Of a DNA stretch of 64,000 nt, positions 31,492 through 42,042 are shown piece by piece; position 1 is the stretch's first letter, and each line of letters begins with the position of its first letter. The translations under genes and the position numbers were made by a program. Source of the stretch: Ascochyta rabiei. Taxonomy: Eukaryota > Ascomycota > Dothideomycetes > Pleosporales > Didymellaceae. The stretch covers positions 1,860,001 to 1,924,000 of the forward strand of contig NC_082407.1 of NCBI RefSeq assembly GCF_004011695.2, in the 5' to 3' direction. A model generated the notes under the pieces. It saw only the letters and a list, made by a program, of their open reading frames with translations. It was not told the origin of the DNA and searched no databases.

Positions 31492-33453
31492 GCAAACCAA
31501 TCACAACTACCACCGCAAGCCCTCGCCACTCCAGGAGTTCTTGAAAAGCGTCCTGGAAGCCTCGGGAACCCGGCCGTCGAATCGCTGCCAATACATCTGG
31601 ACAAGGTGGAATGGACGGGCGTTTCGCAATTCCTTGGTGGAAGAAGCATTATCTCGTATACGAGGTTCGAACTAGGAACCTAAATCTTCTCATGACTTGA
31701 AGAAGGCAAAGCGGTACAGGCACTGGTAGGGAAAGGGAGTTGGAGTAATCTAGATACCCGTTTGAAGAGCATGAAATAACATGACTGGTTTCAATGACCA
31801 GCGAAGCGCGTCAACAACCACGCCAAGACATAATCCCAAGCGACAAGCAAAACCATGCATACCTTAACCCGAGCAAAGCCCTCTACAATTCCACCAGAGC
31901 AGAAGAGCAGCAGAAACGCTACCGACAAGGGTCCCAATCACAAAAGACAGATAGTTCTATATGCACAGACCAAAGTAGATCTCGACACAGTCAATCCACA
32001 AAAAGAACCGCGACTCGCCGCCATGCAAGCCTTGATTGAACCATGCTATCCAGCACGCTTCTCAATTACGCACTGAGATGCTTACGTATACGGACCCAGC
32101 AAGCTCCCACCGCCGTCGTCTTCCAGCACTGAACTGCAGGCTGCGGTCGAGTTGCCGTTGAGGGTGGTAGTAGTGCTGAGTGATATTGGCAAAGCAACTC
32201 AAGTCTACTTCCCTAGTGAAGAGTGCAAGGAAACCTGCAAACTACAAGTCTCGATTACGACTATCGATACTCTCCCGGTCATTCCCTGGGCTTGGCGATC
32301 TGGTCTCTTAACCGTGTCGAGGACGTTACACACACCAACATAGCTAGCAGCAGTGAGCTCGTTACAGACGATGTAGCAACATGTGACACGCGGTCGTTTG
32401 TATGGATTGGCATGTACTGGTGACCAGAAAAAGGACCATTGAATGTTCTGTTCAGGTTCGGCAGGTCATCACCTCGCTGAGGACAGAGATGGAACTGTTC
32501 GCCATGGCATCCGACATTACCATCTCCCAGCAGGACAGTACCCGAAGGTTGTACGGCCCAACCCTTCCCAACCACGCACGGCTCAATTGTCCTTTCTGTT
32601 ATGAAGGGCTCGCAGCTGAACATGAACGAAGAACAACACACAATGACAAGTACGAGAGGGCGGAAACAGATTGGCCGTGTGACTGACTGTCAAAGAGCTC
32701 CGAGCCCACGCGAAAGAAACACGTCATGGGGGTTGCAGTATCGAAAAGAGGGGCAGGATAAAAGCGGAAGCTTGACTCGTGGAGAGCAGGAATCTCTGCC
32801 TGTGTGGATGATGTTCCCGGAAAGATTCACAGGGCCCTACAGCTTAGGTACTTACCAGACTATAGATCTTGCTTGTACTCAGTGTGCAGTGAGGAAGTTA
32901 TAGAATGGTATGTTCGCAGCTACTATAAGAAGCTTCAGACAAACAAAGAGTCGTTTCTGTGTCGCGGCAGCCTCGAAGACGACGGTTCTTGGGATTTCGC
33001 GTGTGCAGGTGCTGGCCCGTCATTCCAGATCGAACAACGGTCGCGTCTGCATGCAATCTTTGCTCCTCGAGGAAGGAGAAATAGAAAGAAGGGGTTATAA
33101 CAACCAGGCAAATCATCACAGCGATATGTTCGACCCAGAATCCGAAGACTATAGCGGCATGGTGCAAGATCAAATCGGATTTGATGCACCTCCGCAAGCC
33201 TCCTTGCCCGTCGCGCTTCTCGCCCAGTACCGGGCACTTGTGACGATTGGTTGGAATTCAATGCCGGAATGGCGGGCTGGATGGAGCTCGCGAGGTGTAA
33301 AACCCAAGCAGTGGAGGAGGCTTCTTCGAGAAAACTGCTTGGACGGGCGACAGCTACGATGCACGAGCTAGAATAATTGCTTCTTCCCATGCAGTCAGTA
33401 TTATCCACCCATACCTATTCCTTGTTATCGAAACTTGGATTCTTGACCTCAAA
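31492..33453. other. Gene-poor intergenic region, left part
   Basis: About 2 kb without a supportable gene. Two overlapping frames of about 155 codons on opposite strands (32910-33371 and 32935-33408) have no recognisable content and look like chance. The region leads into the decayed element at 33462. Confidence 0.4.
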
Positions 33454-33461
33454 CCCCCCAG

Positions 33462-34057
33462 TTATCTCATCAATCCGACGCTCCGCGCACGTCAATTGGC
33501 TGCCACAGTACTGCGCCACAGCTAGTGTTTTGTGAGCAGAGCGTCTAAGAGATTTTAGTTCCTTATTATATATAAAGTAGTTTTAAAATACTAAGAATTT
33601 TTCTTTTATAGGCTCTCTCTCTACGTATAGATGCTAGAAAGCCTTATAGCAAGCTTATTATATAGAGAAGGTAGTAATCTATTAGAATATCTATATTTCT
33701 TATCTTATTTTACTCTTTCTTGTCTACAACTACAGCATTAAAAGTTATTCTATTTTTAGTAATCTAGTTTAGCTCCCTCTTTTACACTGCCTAACCTCTA
33801 GCACTTAAGAAGCAGCGTTTAGGCCTATACCTAGTTATACTTAAAAGATAGCCTAAAGAGAGAGTAATTACTGCGTCCTACGTAATAGACTAGGAGACGT
33901 TGTTCTTATTAACAAGTAGGGGGTAGTAGGTAGAAAATCTTCTTACTAAAGTAAGATTGTGTCACATACAACGCTAAACCAAAATCTCTCAGACGCTCGG
34001 CAGAGCTTCGCTGCCTCGCCTGCGCCACACCCTGCCGAGGGTCTGAAAATGAGATAA
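33462..34057. mobile_element. RIP-like decayed element with terminal inverted repeats and 8-bp target duplication
   Basis: The outer ends are inverted copies of TTATCTCAT (33462-33470; complement at 34049-34057). They are flanked by a direct duplication of CCCCCCAG (33454-33461 and 34058-34065), the target-site length typical of hAT elements. Inside, a second, longer inverted pair starts with AGCGTCTRAGAGATTTTRGTT (left from 33540, right from 33997 read backwards). It stays alignable for about 60 bp, with the left arm showing A or T where the right arm has G or C. The core (33545-33955) is strongly AT-rich with no open frame, unlike all flanking DNA. The whole is 596 bp. I read it as a non-autonomous transposon or remnant altered by repeat-induced point mutation; a solo fragment of another element is an alternative. 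Confidence 0.7.
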
Positions 34058-34065
34058 CCCCCCAG

Positions 34066-35055
34066 TTTGGCCCCACTGTATCCCATGTTCACAGCCACTT
34101 TCCACCTACCAGGCGCACACGGCGGATCGCGAAACTCTCCCGAAGTGCTGGCGGGGCGAAGTCGCTAGCCCTGCAGATGGAGGAGGACGTCTTCGTATAT
34201 GCACGCCAGCGGGGGGAGCTGTCTCAGCCTCAGATTTGCCTGCTGCGCACGAGCCTCAGGCAGGAAGAAGGCAACTGTCGACGTGTCAAGCCACACCATC
34301 ACGCGCCAACGGATTTCGACGCATGCTCGGATTGGCCGACGAGGCTAAACACGAGCTGTGCAAACACCGTAGCGGAGCAGGTCGGAATACCACACTAACT
34401 CCAACAGCTTATTCAAAGCGATGGCATGAGTCCCGTTGGGATCCTGGTCCTGCGCAGTAACCCCGCGCACTCACTTCCCGTGCGGAGAGAAGCACGGAGC
34501 GACAATCTGCGAGCCATCTCGTGTTGCTACCCGGCCGTAGCCAGCCCCGACACCGACCCCACGCCTGCCAGCAAACAGACTTCTGACTGCGTCCGGTGAG
34601 CCCAGTCGCCGGCGCGGGCGCATGTTTCGACATGCCGCCTCGTTTTGCAATTCTCGGGAGCCAGATGGGATGGAGAGGCTTCTTCGTCAGCTGCGCCCGT
34701 CAGCCCCTGCATGGCTGGGTGAATGCACACTGACGTCGACTGCCTGTGATTCCACGTTTGTGCATCTCTCGGGTGGGCCGGTTTCGCAGGAGTGAATATT
34801 GCGATCTGAATGTAGTCTTGCTGGTTACTGCGATACGGGATGTTCGTGATGGACGGTCGGAAAAGGCACATGGATTGGTCAGATGAAAAGATGCGTTGTG
34901 AGTGCGACCGAAGCAAATCATGCTAATGAACTACATGGTTTCTACTTAAAGAAATGACAGGAAAGAAATGGTGGATATAAACGCATCGCAAACTTTAGGG
35001 GTATCTGTCGAACATAGAGAATCTTCGTAGCCAGTCGTGAGTTCTGTCGTCCTTA
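34066..35055. other. Gene-poor intergenic region, right part
   Basis: About 1 kb between the decayed element and the 3' end of the zinc-finger gene. Base composition returns to that of the neighbourhood immediately after 34065. I found no gene or RNA. Confidence 0.4.
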
Positions 35056-36564
35056 TCACTCCTCATCACTGGATGAATCTCCAGCAACCCGTCGTGCCTT
35101 ACCATCACCAATGCTCCACATGCCTTCCTCCCATACAATGACATCTTCGTTTATGAGGTACTGCTCGAGAGCGATGTCCTTTTTCCAGTTTGCAACGTTG
35201 AGCATATCTTCACCGCGCTTGCGATCCTTCTCGAGATGACGCCCGACATGCTCCATTCGCTCGTCCCAGCTTTTTGGGCCGAGGAAGTTTCGGTCGCAGC
35301 CCGAAAATGGACAGATGGACTGCTGCGGAGCGCGACGAAGCTGAAGGTAGCAGCGTGTCTGGTGCTCCTGGATGTTGTCTTCGTTGACAGGATGTTCTTT
35401 CATGTGGCGAGCGCCAGAGCCTTGCGCGGCATGCATGCGGCGCAAGTGTTGTGTGAAAAGATCTTTCCGATTAAAGTCGTTGTAAATGGGCGTCGAGGCG
35501 TCGCTGGCATCGGTTGTAGGTGCGCAAAGATCGCAACGCCAGTAGCCGAGCTTGATGTGTTGGGTACTGACGTGACGTTTCCACTCGTTCTTGGAAGAGA
35601 AATCTGATTTGCAGTTATACGCGGCGAGAGGACAGGGAAAGCACCGTCGGTCGTCTTGGTATTCGGTTTCGATCGCGGCCTTGGTGGCGCGGCGAGGTCG
35701 TCGACTTGGTTTATTCGAGCTAGAAGAGCTTACTGTCGAGTGTTTTCGCGCGCCAATGCGTCGTTTTGAGACTCGAGAGCTGTGCGGTGCAGACCTTCTT
35801 CTCTTATTGCCCCTACCAGATGGACTGTACTCAGAATCCGACGAGGACTCTTCCTTGAAGTCAACTGGTTGAACTGACTCGGCGTCACGAACAGAGTTGC
35901 CGATACCAGAATCCGTGTATTCTCTTTCTGTGTTATGAGGGCTCTCTGTCTTCCTCGAGACTTGTTCTGGTTCAACGATGGATTCTTGCTTCATGTTGAC
36001 AGTTTTCGTATCTTCGACCGTGGATTCAGGCTCTTGGTAGCAATATTCGATGTCTTTGAGACTTATGCTTGCACCTGATGTGCCGGACATGCAAGAGACA
36101 TCACCGAACTGCTCGATGGTATGGTAGGGTAGCTGAGGCTGGAAAAAGTCGGTCAGACTACCATAGCAAATTGGATTGTAAGCATGTGGCGATGGCACCT
36201 CGTTTTGTGAAGCGTAGCTGGATGTTCCAGAGATCGACGTCCTATCAGGCGATGTGTTGCGGTGCAACTCGGTCGAGGGCCACAGTGAGGCATAATGCTT
36301 CTGGTACTGGCTTTGCAACGGTATGTTTGCATGCAGTAGACCACTGGAAAGAGGTGATGCATCGAACATGAAGCGTTGCATCGGCTGCATACTCATTGTG
36401 CCGTCGCCGAGATTGTCAGGATACACATCATCCACGACGCTGAACCCAGGAGCGTAATGTTTGTCAAGGTATGTGTAGCCATGGAAGTCGGATGCCCAGC
36501 CAGAATAGCGTCCCTCGTCCACGTATTGAATTTGTGGAAGATCTTCGAATTGTTGAGCTGACAT
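35056..36564 (-). CDS. C2H2-like zinc-finger protein (502 aa)
   Basis: This is a single exon. The first 250 residues are disordered, and an acidic/Ser stretch is followed by two basic clusters (NKRRRSAP and VSKRRIGARKH, 253-274) that look like nuclear-localisation signals. Three atypical fingers follow. The first is at about 309-336 (CPLAAYNCKS, then KNEWKRHVSTQH). The second has its Cys pair at 344-347 (WRCDLC) and its His pair after a long insertion (RKDLFTQHLRRMH, 366-378). The third is at 418-443 (CPFSGCDRNF, then MEHVGRH). The fourth part, WKKDIALEQYLINEDVIVWE, is a helical tail. This arrangement is common to a family of Dothideomycete/Eurotiomycete proteins annotated as C2H2 factors, but target genes are unknown. 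The first ATG (36564) opens a plausible start with no competing upstream in-frame ATG that I can see. Confidence 0.82.
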   Translation of the reverse strand: MSAQQFEDLPQIQYVDEGRYSGWASDFHGYTYLDKHYAPGFSVVDDVYPDNLGDGTMSMQPMQRFMFDASPLSSGLLHANIPLQSQYQKHYASLWPSTELHRNTSPDRTSISGTSSYASQNEVPSPHAYNPICYGSLTDFFQPQLPYHTIEQFGDVSCMSGTSGASISLKDIEYCYQEPESTVEDTKTVNMKQESIVEPEQVSRKTESPHNTEREYTDSGIGNSVRDAESVQPVDFKEESSSDSEYSPSGRGNKRRRSAPHSSRVSKRRIGARKHSTVSSSSSNKPSRRPRRATKAAIETEYQDDRRCFPCPLAAYNCKSDFSSKNEWKRHVSTQHIKLGYWRCDLCAPTTDASDASTPIYNDFNRKDLFTQHLRRMHAAQGSGARHMKEHPVNEDNIQEHQTRCYLQLRRAPQQSICPFSGCDRNFLGPKSWDERMEHVGRHLEKDRKRGEDMLNVANWKKDIALEQYLINEDVIVWEEGMWSIGDGKARRVAGDSSSDEE

Positions 36565-38437
36565 GTTGTGGGGTGGGACAGGCTTCTGTACGCTCGGTAG
36601 CCGAGATCGTAGAGAACAAGCAAGATGTGCTTTTAAAGCTAAACAGCGAATGGTAACACCAAGATAGGTTTCGTCTGATGAATGTGTTAGATTATGCTCA
36701 TTTATGTGAGCTGTCTGTCTCTACTTACCCAAATGAACTTGAAATGTGTAAAGGATGCTCTAAGTTTATTCCCACTGATCTGAACAGTCGACGACTGGCT
36801 GCAGACAGATACAAGTATGTTGTAGATGAAAAACGAGGCGCAGCATCGATCGATATAATGTCGGTGATTACAGGCAACAAAGTTGAGACTTGGTGATGAC
36901 TTGCACTGCCTCTGTCTATAGGCTGGTGTACTTTCACCCTCAAGCTCACATACTTTTACCTGCTTTATGATGGGCTTTTCGCAGAGCCGCATCGCCTTGA
37001 CCAATGAGCAAAAACCGTACGAGTGGTGATGGGCTAGTCGTCGCTTGCATAAGGGCCCCTGCAGCTGCATTCACCGGTGGAGCTGGACAGCCACCAGTCA
37101 CCCACCCCTCGGTTACGAGCGTCTAGTTCTTGATTCGGGATCTGGTAAGGTGAGTTCTCCTGAAGGAAGCCCCATAATAAAAAGCAATTCCAGCAGGGTC
37201 TGGCGAATAGTTGCCATATTGCTGTACATACTTAAATGGAAGCCGTGCGCGAACTGCATCCCCACTATCGCAGATGCACGCGTTTGGGAGGTGAGAGCTT
37301 ACCAGGTCCCTGAACAACAGTGTGACACTCCGCGGGTTCGAGTTGGGGGCCAAACGGAGGACAACCTCTGAGGCGACGAACAGCGAAAAGCGGATAGCGA
37401 ACAGCGAACAGCGAACGACACAGACGTGTAAGAATAGACCACCACCCTCCGGAATCCTGATGCTGCTGCAGAGTGGCGGTAGGCGGCAGTTCTGCTTCCG
37501 CATCTGCACCAGTGCCTGGAAGTCAAACCGATGCCCAAGGCGGTAAGAAACGAAAAGAGATGATGAGTGAGCAAGCCATGATCCCAGTCGGGAGGAGGAG
37601 CGTCCGTCAACCGAGCAGGATCCTAGCGAGCGCGGTGAAGTCTTACTCCAGTGGAGAGTCGGTCGCACAGAAGCACGCCATCTGAGGCGCAATACCATCG
37701 AACACGCTTGGACGTGGCAACGAAGGCAGGGCGGTGCACTGATTTTTACATTTCCCGGAATCGTAGTACATACGAGGGCATTTGAGATGAAGTTTGCGAG
37801 GACGCAATAGTGAATGGATCAGATCGCGCCTCGTAGGCTGTTTTGCCAGCTATGCGCTACTCCCTCTCGTTCCTGCAGTCGCGCTCAAACTGACATCGAG
37901 ATCGATCGATGGCTTCGAAAGTTCTATTGGTGAAAATGGAGGCGCATTGCAACGCATAGGGGGCGGTGCGACCCGCGGAGCACAGAGGGGCGGGGAAGTT
38001 GGAGGACCTCCTCGAAGCTCGACAACACACTGCTCCGAGCGCCGTACGCAGGGGCAAAGAATCATTGTCGTTTTTGATAATTAGAGATTTGTTAGTAAGG
38101 GCACCGGCGGCTCTTCTTCAGGTTCCGCTGGACCAGAGCTTATCGTGCTTTGTCGTGGTGACCGTCATCTTACGGAGCTGCTTGGCTTGGCACTTCAGCT
38201 GCGGTCCGTCCCCCGCGCATCCCAGGATCGAACCACCTGCAATAAGGTACCGAGACAATGGAACGGAGGACTGTCATAAAAATTGATTGCATGACTATCG
38301 CTTGGCCGACTACGTAGATCAGGCAACCAGTGCGATTCGCAGCGTGGGGTGACAGTCCTCCGTTTCTGGTGCTATGTTGATCTTCTAGGAGCGCAAGAGC
38401 AATTACGGCATACAACGCTGACAGCACACGCCGTAGA
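36565..38437. other. Intergenic region between two minus-strand genes
   Basis: About 1.9 kb without a supportable gene. It contains a tandem GCGAACA-type stretch (about 37379-37420), a tRNA-sized pseudo-hit at 37281-37356 that fails on structure, and an inverted repeat near the EMC3 3' end, listed separately. Confidence 0.4.
38262..38364. repeat. 15-bp perfect inverted repeat with 73-bp spacer
   Basis: AACGGAGGACTGTCA (38262-38276) is repeated as its exact complement at 38350-38364. It lies 75-180 bp beyond the EMC3 stop codon. It could be the ends of a very short inverted-repeat element or a hairpin in the EMC3 3' region. No target duplication is evident. Confidence 0.8.
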
Positions 38438-39423
38438 CTACACAGCGTGCTTCGCTACCAGACGATCCTCGATCCCTTCAAGAATCCATCGGTGTTCAAG
38501 GACCTCCAAGTTCTCAGCTTCCGCCAGAAATAGCTTGTCTGGATCCTGCTCGGGACCCATCATGCCTGCGGCAGGATTCTGCATGCCCATCTGCTGTGAG
38601 ACCTGACTTGCGGCTAAAAACGTGTTATAGCTCCGTTCGACTGGGGGAATGATGTGTGACACTTACCATTGTTGCTGCCGAGGATGAAGTTGTACACAGG
38701 CTGCAAGCCGAACAGAGTGAGGAAGTACCACGACAAACTAGATACCCATCTCACGTCCAGGTCACGAGTCCCTACACCAGACTGGAGCATGGATTTGAAC
38801 TGCGGTGTTAAGGGAAAGGGCAGTTTCACTGTCACGGGTGTTAGCCCAGGCACTGACATCCGGTTCAAGTGCAACCCACTGATAACGAAGCCCGAAAAAA
38901 AGGCATTGATCCACCCCATGATCAACGTCTGCGGAATCATCATGGCCATGTTGCCCTTCATCATGCCCATCATACCCTCCATAGCGGCCGGATCGCTCAT
39001 AGGGTTCGGTCTAGGCTTGCCCCTCATTTCCGGCTCAGCCAGGAACTTGCCCTCCTGGTACGCCTGCACCATGTATGCCTTCCTGGCAGAGAAGGCAGCA
39101 GGAGAGAGCACATTGGCATTCTGGCGCAATGAAAGGCCACGGGCGAGCGACCGGTTTTGCCGGATTTTGGGTAGGTCTTGCTTCTTGGGGGTCGACTGGA
39201 GGAGCGTCATCGCATAGTGGCGCAGGATGCCCGTCAGGATCTGGAGAGCTGCTTAGAGAGAGGCGTCGAGCGGAGTTTGGGAGGGCATACCATGACCACC
39301 GTGATAGGGAGCAAAATCCACCAACTATAGCTGTGTCAGTGCCGAGCTGCAACGTCTGCGGGCGCATTGCACGTACAACAAGGCGGGATCCCTATGGATC
39401 GTCTGCACAATAGGTTCAGCCAT
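38438..39423 (-). CDS. EMC3: ER membrane protein complex subunit 3 (4 exons, 278 aa)
   Basis: EMC3 is the Oxa1/YidC-related core of the ER membrane complex, which inserts tail-anchored and multi-pass proteins. The minus-strand exons are 39423-39377, 39330-39291 (40 nt), 39240-38667 and 38613-38438, with introns of 46, 50 and 53 nt. The N-terminus MAEPIVQTIHRDPALFYSWW and LPITVVMILTGILRHY (first membrane helix) are completed across introns 1 and 2. The cytosolic segment KAYMVQAYQEGKFL and the Met-rich hydrophilic-groove region GMMGMMKGNMAMMIPQTLIM are conserved. Two more helices follow (WINAFFSGFVIS; WYFLTLFGLQPVYNFILG). The tail ends VLEHRWILEGIEDRLV. The gene is head-to-head with SPC2 across 250 bp. 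I see no defects. Confidence 0.95.
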
Positions 39424-39673
39424 CTTCTCGATGTCAACAACTTGCGCGAGAAGTGAGGGGTGGGATTATTAGGGTGGTGGACGCGAGGTCGTGATGCTGA
39501 TTGATGGTGGAAGCTAGCTAGAGCCTCGTGCGGCGGCCGGACCCTTGTCACCTCCGCGCCTTCCTTCTGGAAAGGTGTCTTCCATCAACCGAGCTCTACA
39601 GCTCCAACACAACCTGAGCTGCACGCCTTTTGCAATCACACCGCCTAGCTTACACGAGGAAACTGCAATCAAC
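39424..39673. promoter_or_regulatory. Bidirectional promoter of EMC3 and SPC2
   Basis: Only 250 bp separate the two divergent start codons, so both genes must share control DNA. I could not identify a TATA box or a named element by eye. Because both genes serve ER membrane-protein biogenesis, shared control is plausible (inference). Confidence 0.6.
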
Positions 39674-40515
39674 ATGTCGGCGACACAAAAGGTTGCCGTG
39701 CACTCGTTGCCTGGTAACCTCATCCCCATTCCCAATGCAGACATGCCCATGCAGACATGCCCATGCAGGCAGTACACTAACATCTCCCGAAGATCTGAAG
39801 AACACAACCGACGATGCGCTCCCTAACTACCTCCACTCCCTCAAATTCAAGCAAATCCACACGCAAACCGACGTCCGGTTGGTGCTCGGCTACAGTGCCG
39901 TCATCATTGCTGGCGCGCTCTTCTACTTCGACTGGAAGTTTGGCTGGGAAGCTTCAAAGCCGTACACTGCGCCCGCAGTAGTCGCGTACTTTTTGCTCAA
40001 CGGTGCATTCTCGTATTGGCTGTGGTTTGTAGAAAAAGGCGTCGTGTATGAGGGAGAAGGGAAAATGGGCAAGGTACGTTCACACCCGCTCACTCCACAA
40101 TCCTCTGGCTGCCAATCATGGTCTGCTGCTACATGGAACTTGATTGCTGATAACGGGCTAGATTCGTATTTCTTCTTCGACCAAGAAGCACATCCCCATA
40201 TACGAATGTGACGTCGTCTTCACGCCCACGCCCTACACCTCGAACCCAGAGCAGAAAATCCACATACGCGCGCCCATGACGCGCTGGTTCACATCTGATG
40301 GCTACTTCACCGCGAAGCCGTTTCAGCAGTGGCTTGCCTCCGAGGTCCCTGTAATTGGTGCCGCAGACCCAGACAACGTTGTGGAGGACATTGGAAGGGG
40401 AAGCGGGGCGCAAGAGTTGAACCTGGACAGTTCGAACGCCATTGATGTGTTGCAGCAGCTGAAGGCTAGCGGGGCGAGCTTCGTGAGTGGGGACGGGCGA
40501 AGGAGGAAGGCGTGA
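39674..40515 (+). CDS. SPC2: Signal peptidase complex subunit 2 (3 exons, 224 aa)
   Basis: SPC2 (SPC25) is an accessory, non-catalytic subunit of the ER signal peptidase; it contacts the translocon and helps position substrates. The exons are 39674-39713, 39793-40073 and 40162-40515, with introns of 79 nt (branch CACTAAC) and 88 nt. The joined N-terminus VHSLPDLKNTTDDALPNYL matches the family. Two membrane helices lie in the middle (VLGYSAVIIAGALFYF and VVAYFLLNGAFSYWLWFV), separated by a short loop with the conserved DWKFGWEASKPY. The cytosolic C-terminal part begins RISSSTKKHIPIYECDVVFT. Intron 1 contains a 14-bp tandem duplication (39737-39764). The gene is divergent from EMC3. Confidence 0.93.
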
Positions 40516-40848
40516 ATACCTGCTACGGGAAGAGTGAAGTCAAAAAGGATGATGGAGGACCTCTTCTAGGAACGGCACTCAGGAGAAGTGTCTGCATCTG
40601 CTCGTCATGCCAGCTTTGATGTGTTCAGGCTTCTATGAGAAGCACATGGTGGCCGCGTTCCTGCCAATATGATTCTGATGTACCAACGTGCAACAAAAGC
40701 AAGTACAGGAGGGAGTTTCTTCAATACATTTCAATTACTGCATATGAATGCTATAAATGCCACAACGCCAGTAGAATGCTATGCACATGTGATTGTAGCC
40801 AACTTGTTCTGTTCATAATGCAAACGCGCAACCTCACAGAGTAAGCCT
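40516..40848. other. Short intergenic stretch between convergent genes
   Basis: This 333-bp 3' flank is shared by SPC2 and the minus-strand gene ending at 40849. I see no feature beyond possible polyadenylation sequence. Confidence 0.4.
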
Positions 40849-42042
40849 CTAGTCAGAGTCCCGCTCCAGCAATGGCAAAACCTCCAATTCCCTCTGGATG
40901 ATCCTTTCAAATTCTTCTCGGTCAATGCCCGACGCCCTCGCCAATCGGAACAAGCTCTTGATATCCGTACTGATATGCTGCTTGATAGCAAGCTCTGCCT
41001 GACTGTGACTTGCAGCTTCCCTCTCCAGCTTCTCAACCGACCTCGATGACGAAGAAGAATTCGGTCGTGGGTGATTTAAAGCGGTGTGTTGTGCCTCGTC
41101 GACAGACTCGATGTGCTCAGTCCTGCTCTCTCCACCCGAATCGTTCACGTAGGGAGGTGGCAGCGAGGAGTCGTAACCGTTCGGACCTAGGTTTGAGGTC
41201 TCAAGCGGTTCAGTCTGGGGTGCGCGAGTGTAGTTCAGGGCATTGCCGTTAAGTGTCGATTCACCAGCGGCTGGGCTCTCCTCGTCTGGGTCGTGTGCAT
41301 CGAGTGCGGGTTGGACTTCTGAGGCGTAGCGAGCGAAGTACTCGAGTTCGGACTGTGTTGGGCCAGTCTGTGTGCGATTACTTGTCTGAGGTGCAGGCGA
41401 GCGTTTCTGTGCGGGTGTGCGGGTGTTCGGAGTCTGGTCATACGCAGCCCAGTAGGAGCCGTCGTCATCGTCTTCGTTATCCTCTTGCAAAGGTTCCGAG
41501 ATTTGCGTGGGCTGCTGAGTGGGGTGGCCATTACTCTTCACGGGCTTGCGGCGGAAGCCTGCTTCGTGTGCTTCACCTAAGCTCTCGAACCACTCTGTGC
41601 CGTCTTCGACATCTTCGATGCCTCTGAGTTCAGCAAGGAGCCACCTGTTACCCCCATCTCCGCCAGTGCACCAGAGATATGTGGGTAGGATGCCAAATTC
41701 GCTCAAGACTAATCTCGCGTGGAGTGTCTCAGGGTCTGACCGTCTGTACAATATCTTGTCCGGGTCTTCCGGTTCGATTTCGCCCGAGGCGGGGTGTGGC
41801 TCAACCTGGATCTTCTCGATGACTGACGGTAGCTTTGCGGCGACATTTCGGTCCCAGCAAAGAAGCGAGAGCCAATCGTCTGTAGCAACAAGCTGAAGCC
41901 GTTGGCGGAGAATCGGCGAGACGAGGGGTAGCAGGCCTGGTGGTGCCTCTTTTGCTCTGCCTGACACTGCAAGACAGGCCAGGAGTGGAGGGAGGAGCTC
42001 CCTCGAGTCGGGCTGTGGAATGACTTGATCGAACCCAGGCAT
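40849..42042 (-). CDS. Conserved-looking fungal protein of unknown function (397 aa)
   Basis: This is a single exon, and I do not recognise a named family. The N-terminal 165 residues look folded. They include LLPPLLACLAVSGRAKEAP, LPLVSPILRQRLQLVA, DDWLSLLCWD and FGILPTYLWCTGGDGGNRWL, a leucine-rich helical layout with a well-defined end at EWFESLGEAHEAGFRRKP. The centre (170-320) is acidic and Ser/Pro/Thr-rich, with many short disordered stretches. The last 60 residues form a charged helix pair (RSVEKLEREAASHSQAELAI and REEFERIIQRELEVLPLLE). There is no signal peptide, membrane helix or catalytic motif. It is convergent with SPC2. The leader upstream of the ATG carries a 91-bp heptamer array. 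Confidence 0.75.
   Translation of the reverse strand: MPGFDQVIPQPDSRELLPPLLACLAVSGRAKEAPPGLLPLVSPILRQRLQLVATDDWLSLLCWDRNVAAKLPSVIEKIQVEPHPASGEIEPEDPDKILYRRSDPETLHARLVLSEFGILPTYLWCTGGDGGNRWLLAELRGIEDVEDGTEWFESLGEAHEAGFRRKPVKSNGHPTQQPTQISEPLQEDNEDDDDGSYWAAYDQTPNTRTPAQKRSPAPQTSNRTQTGPTQSELEYFARYASEVQPALDAHDPDEESPAAGESTLNGNALNYTRAPQTEPLETSNLGPNGYDSSLPPPYVNDSGGESRTEHIESVDEAQHTALNHPRPNSSSSSRSVEKLEREAASHSQAELAIKQHISTDIKSLFRLARASGIDREEFERIIQRELEVLPLLERDSD

Noticed and set aside
32910..33408. Overlapping frames of about 155 codons on both strands
   Set aside because: Neither shows a domain, splice-consistent extension or family-like sequence; open frames of this length occur by chance in GC-rich DNA.
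37281..37356. tRNA-sized segment with a 7-bp CGTTTGG/CCAAACG end pairing and a GGTTCGA word
   Set aside because: It is exactly 76 nt, but the T-arm stem does not pair (CGCGG against GGGGG) and no sensible D or anticodon arm forms on either strand.
38222..38240. Possible minus-strand tRNA T-arm (GGTTCGATCC)
   Set aside because: The flanking bases do not form the five-pair stem and no other arms are present.
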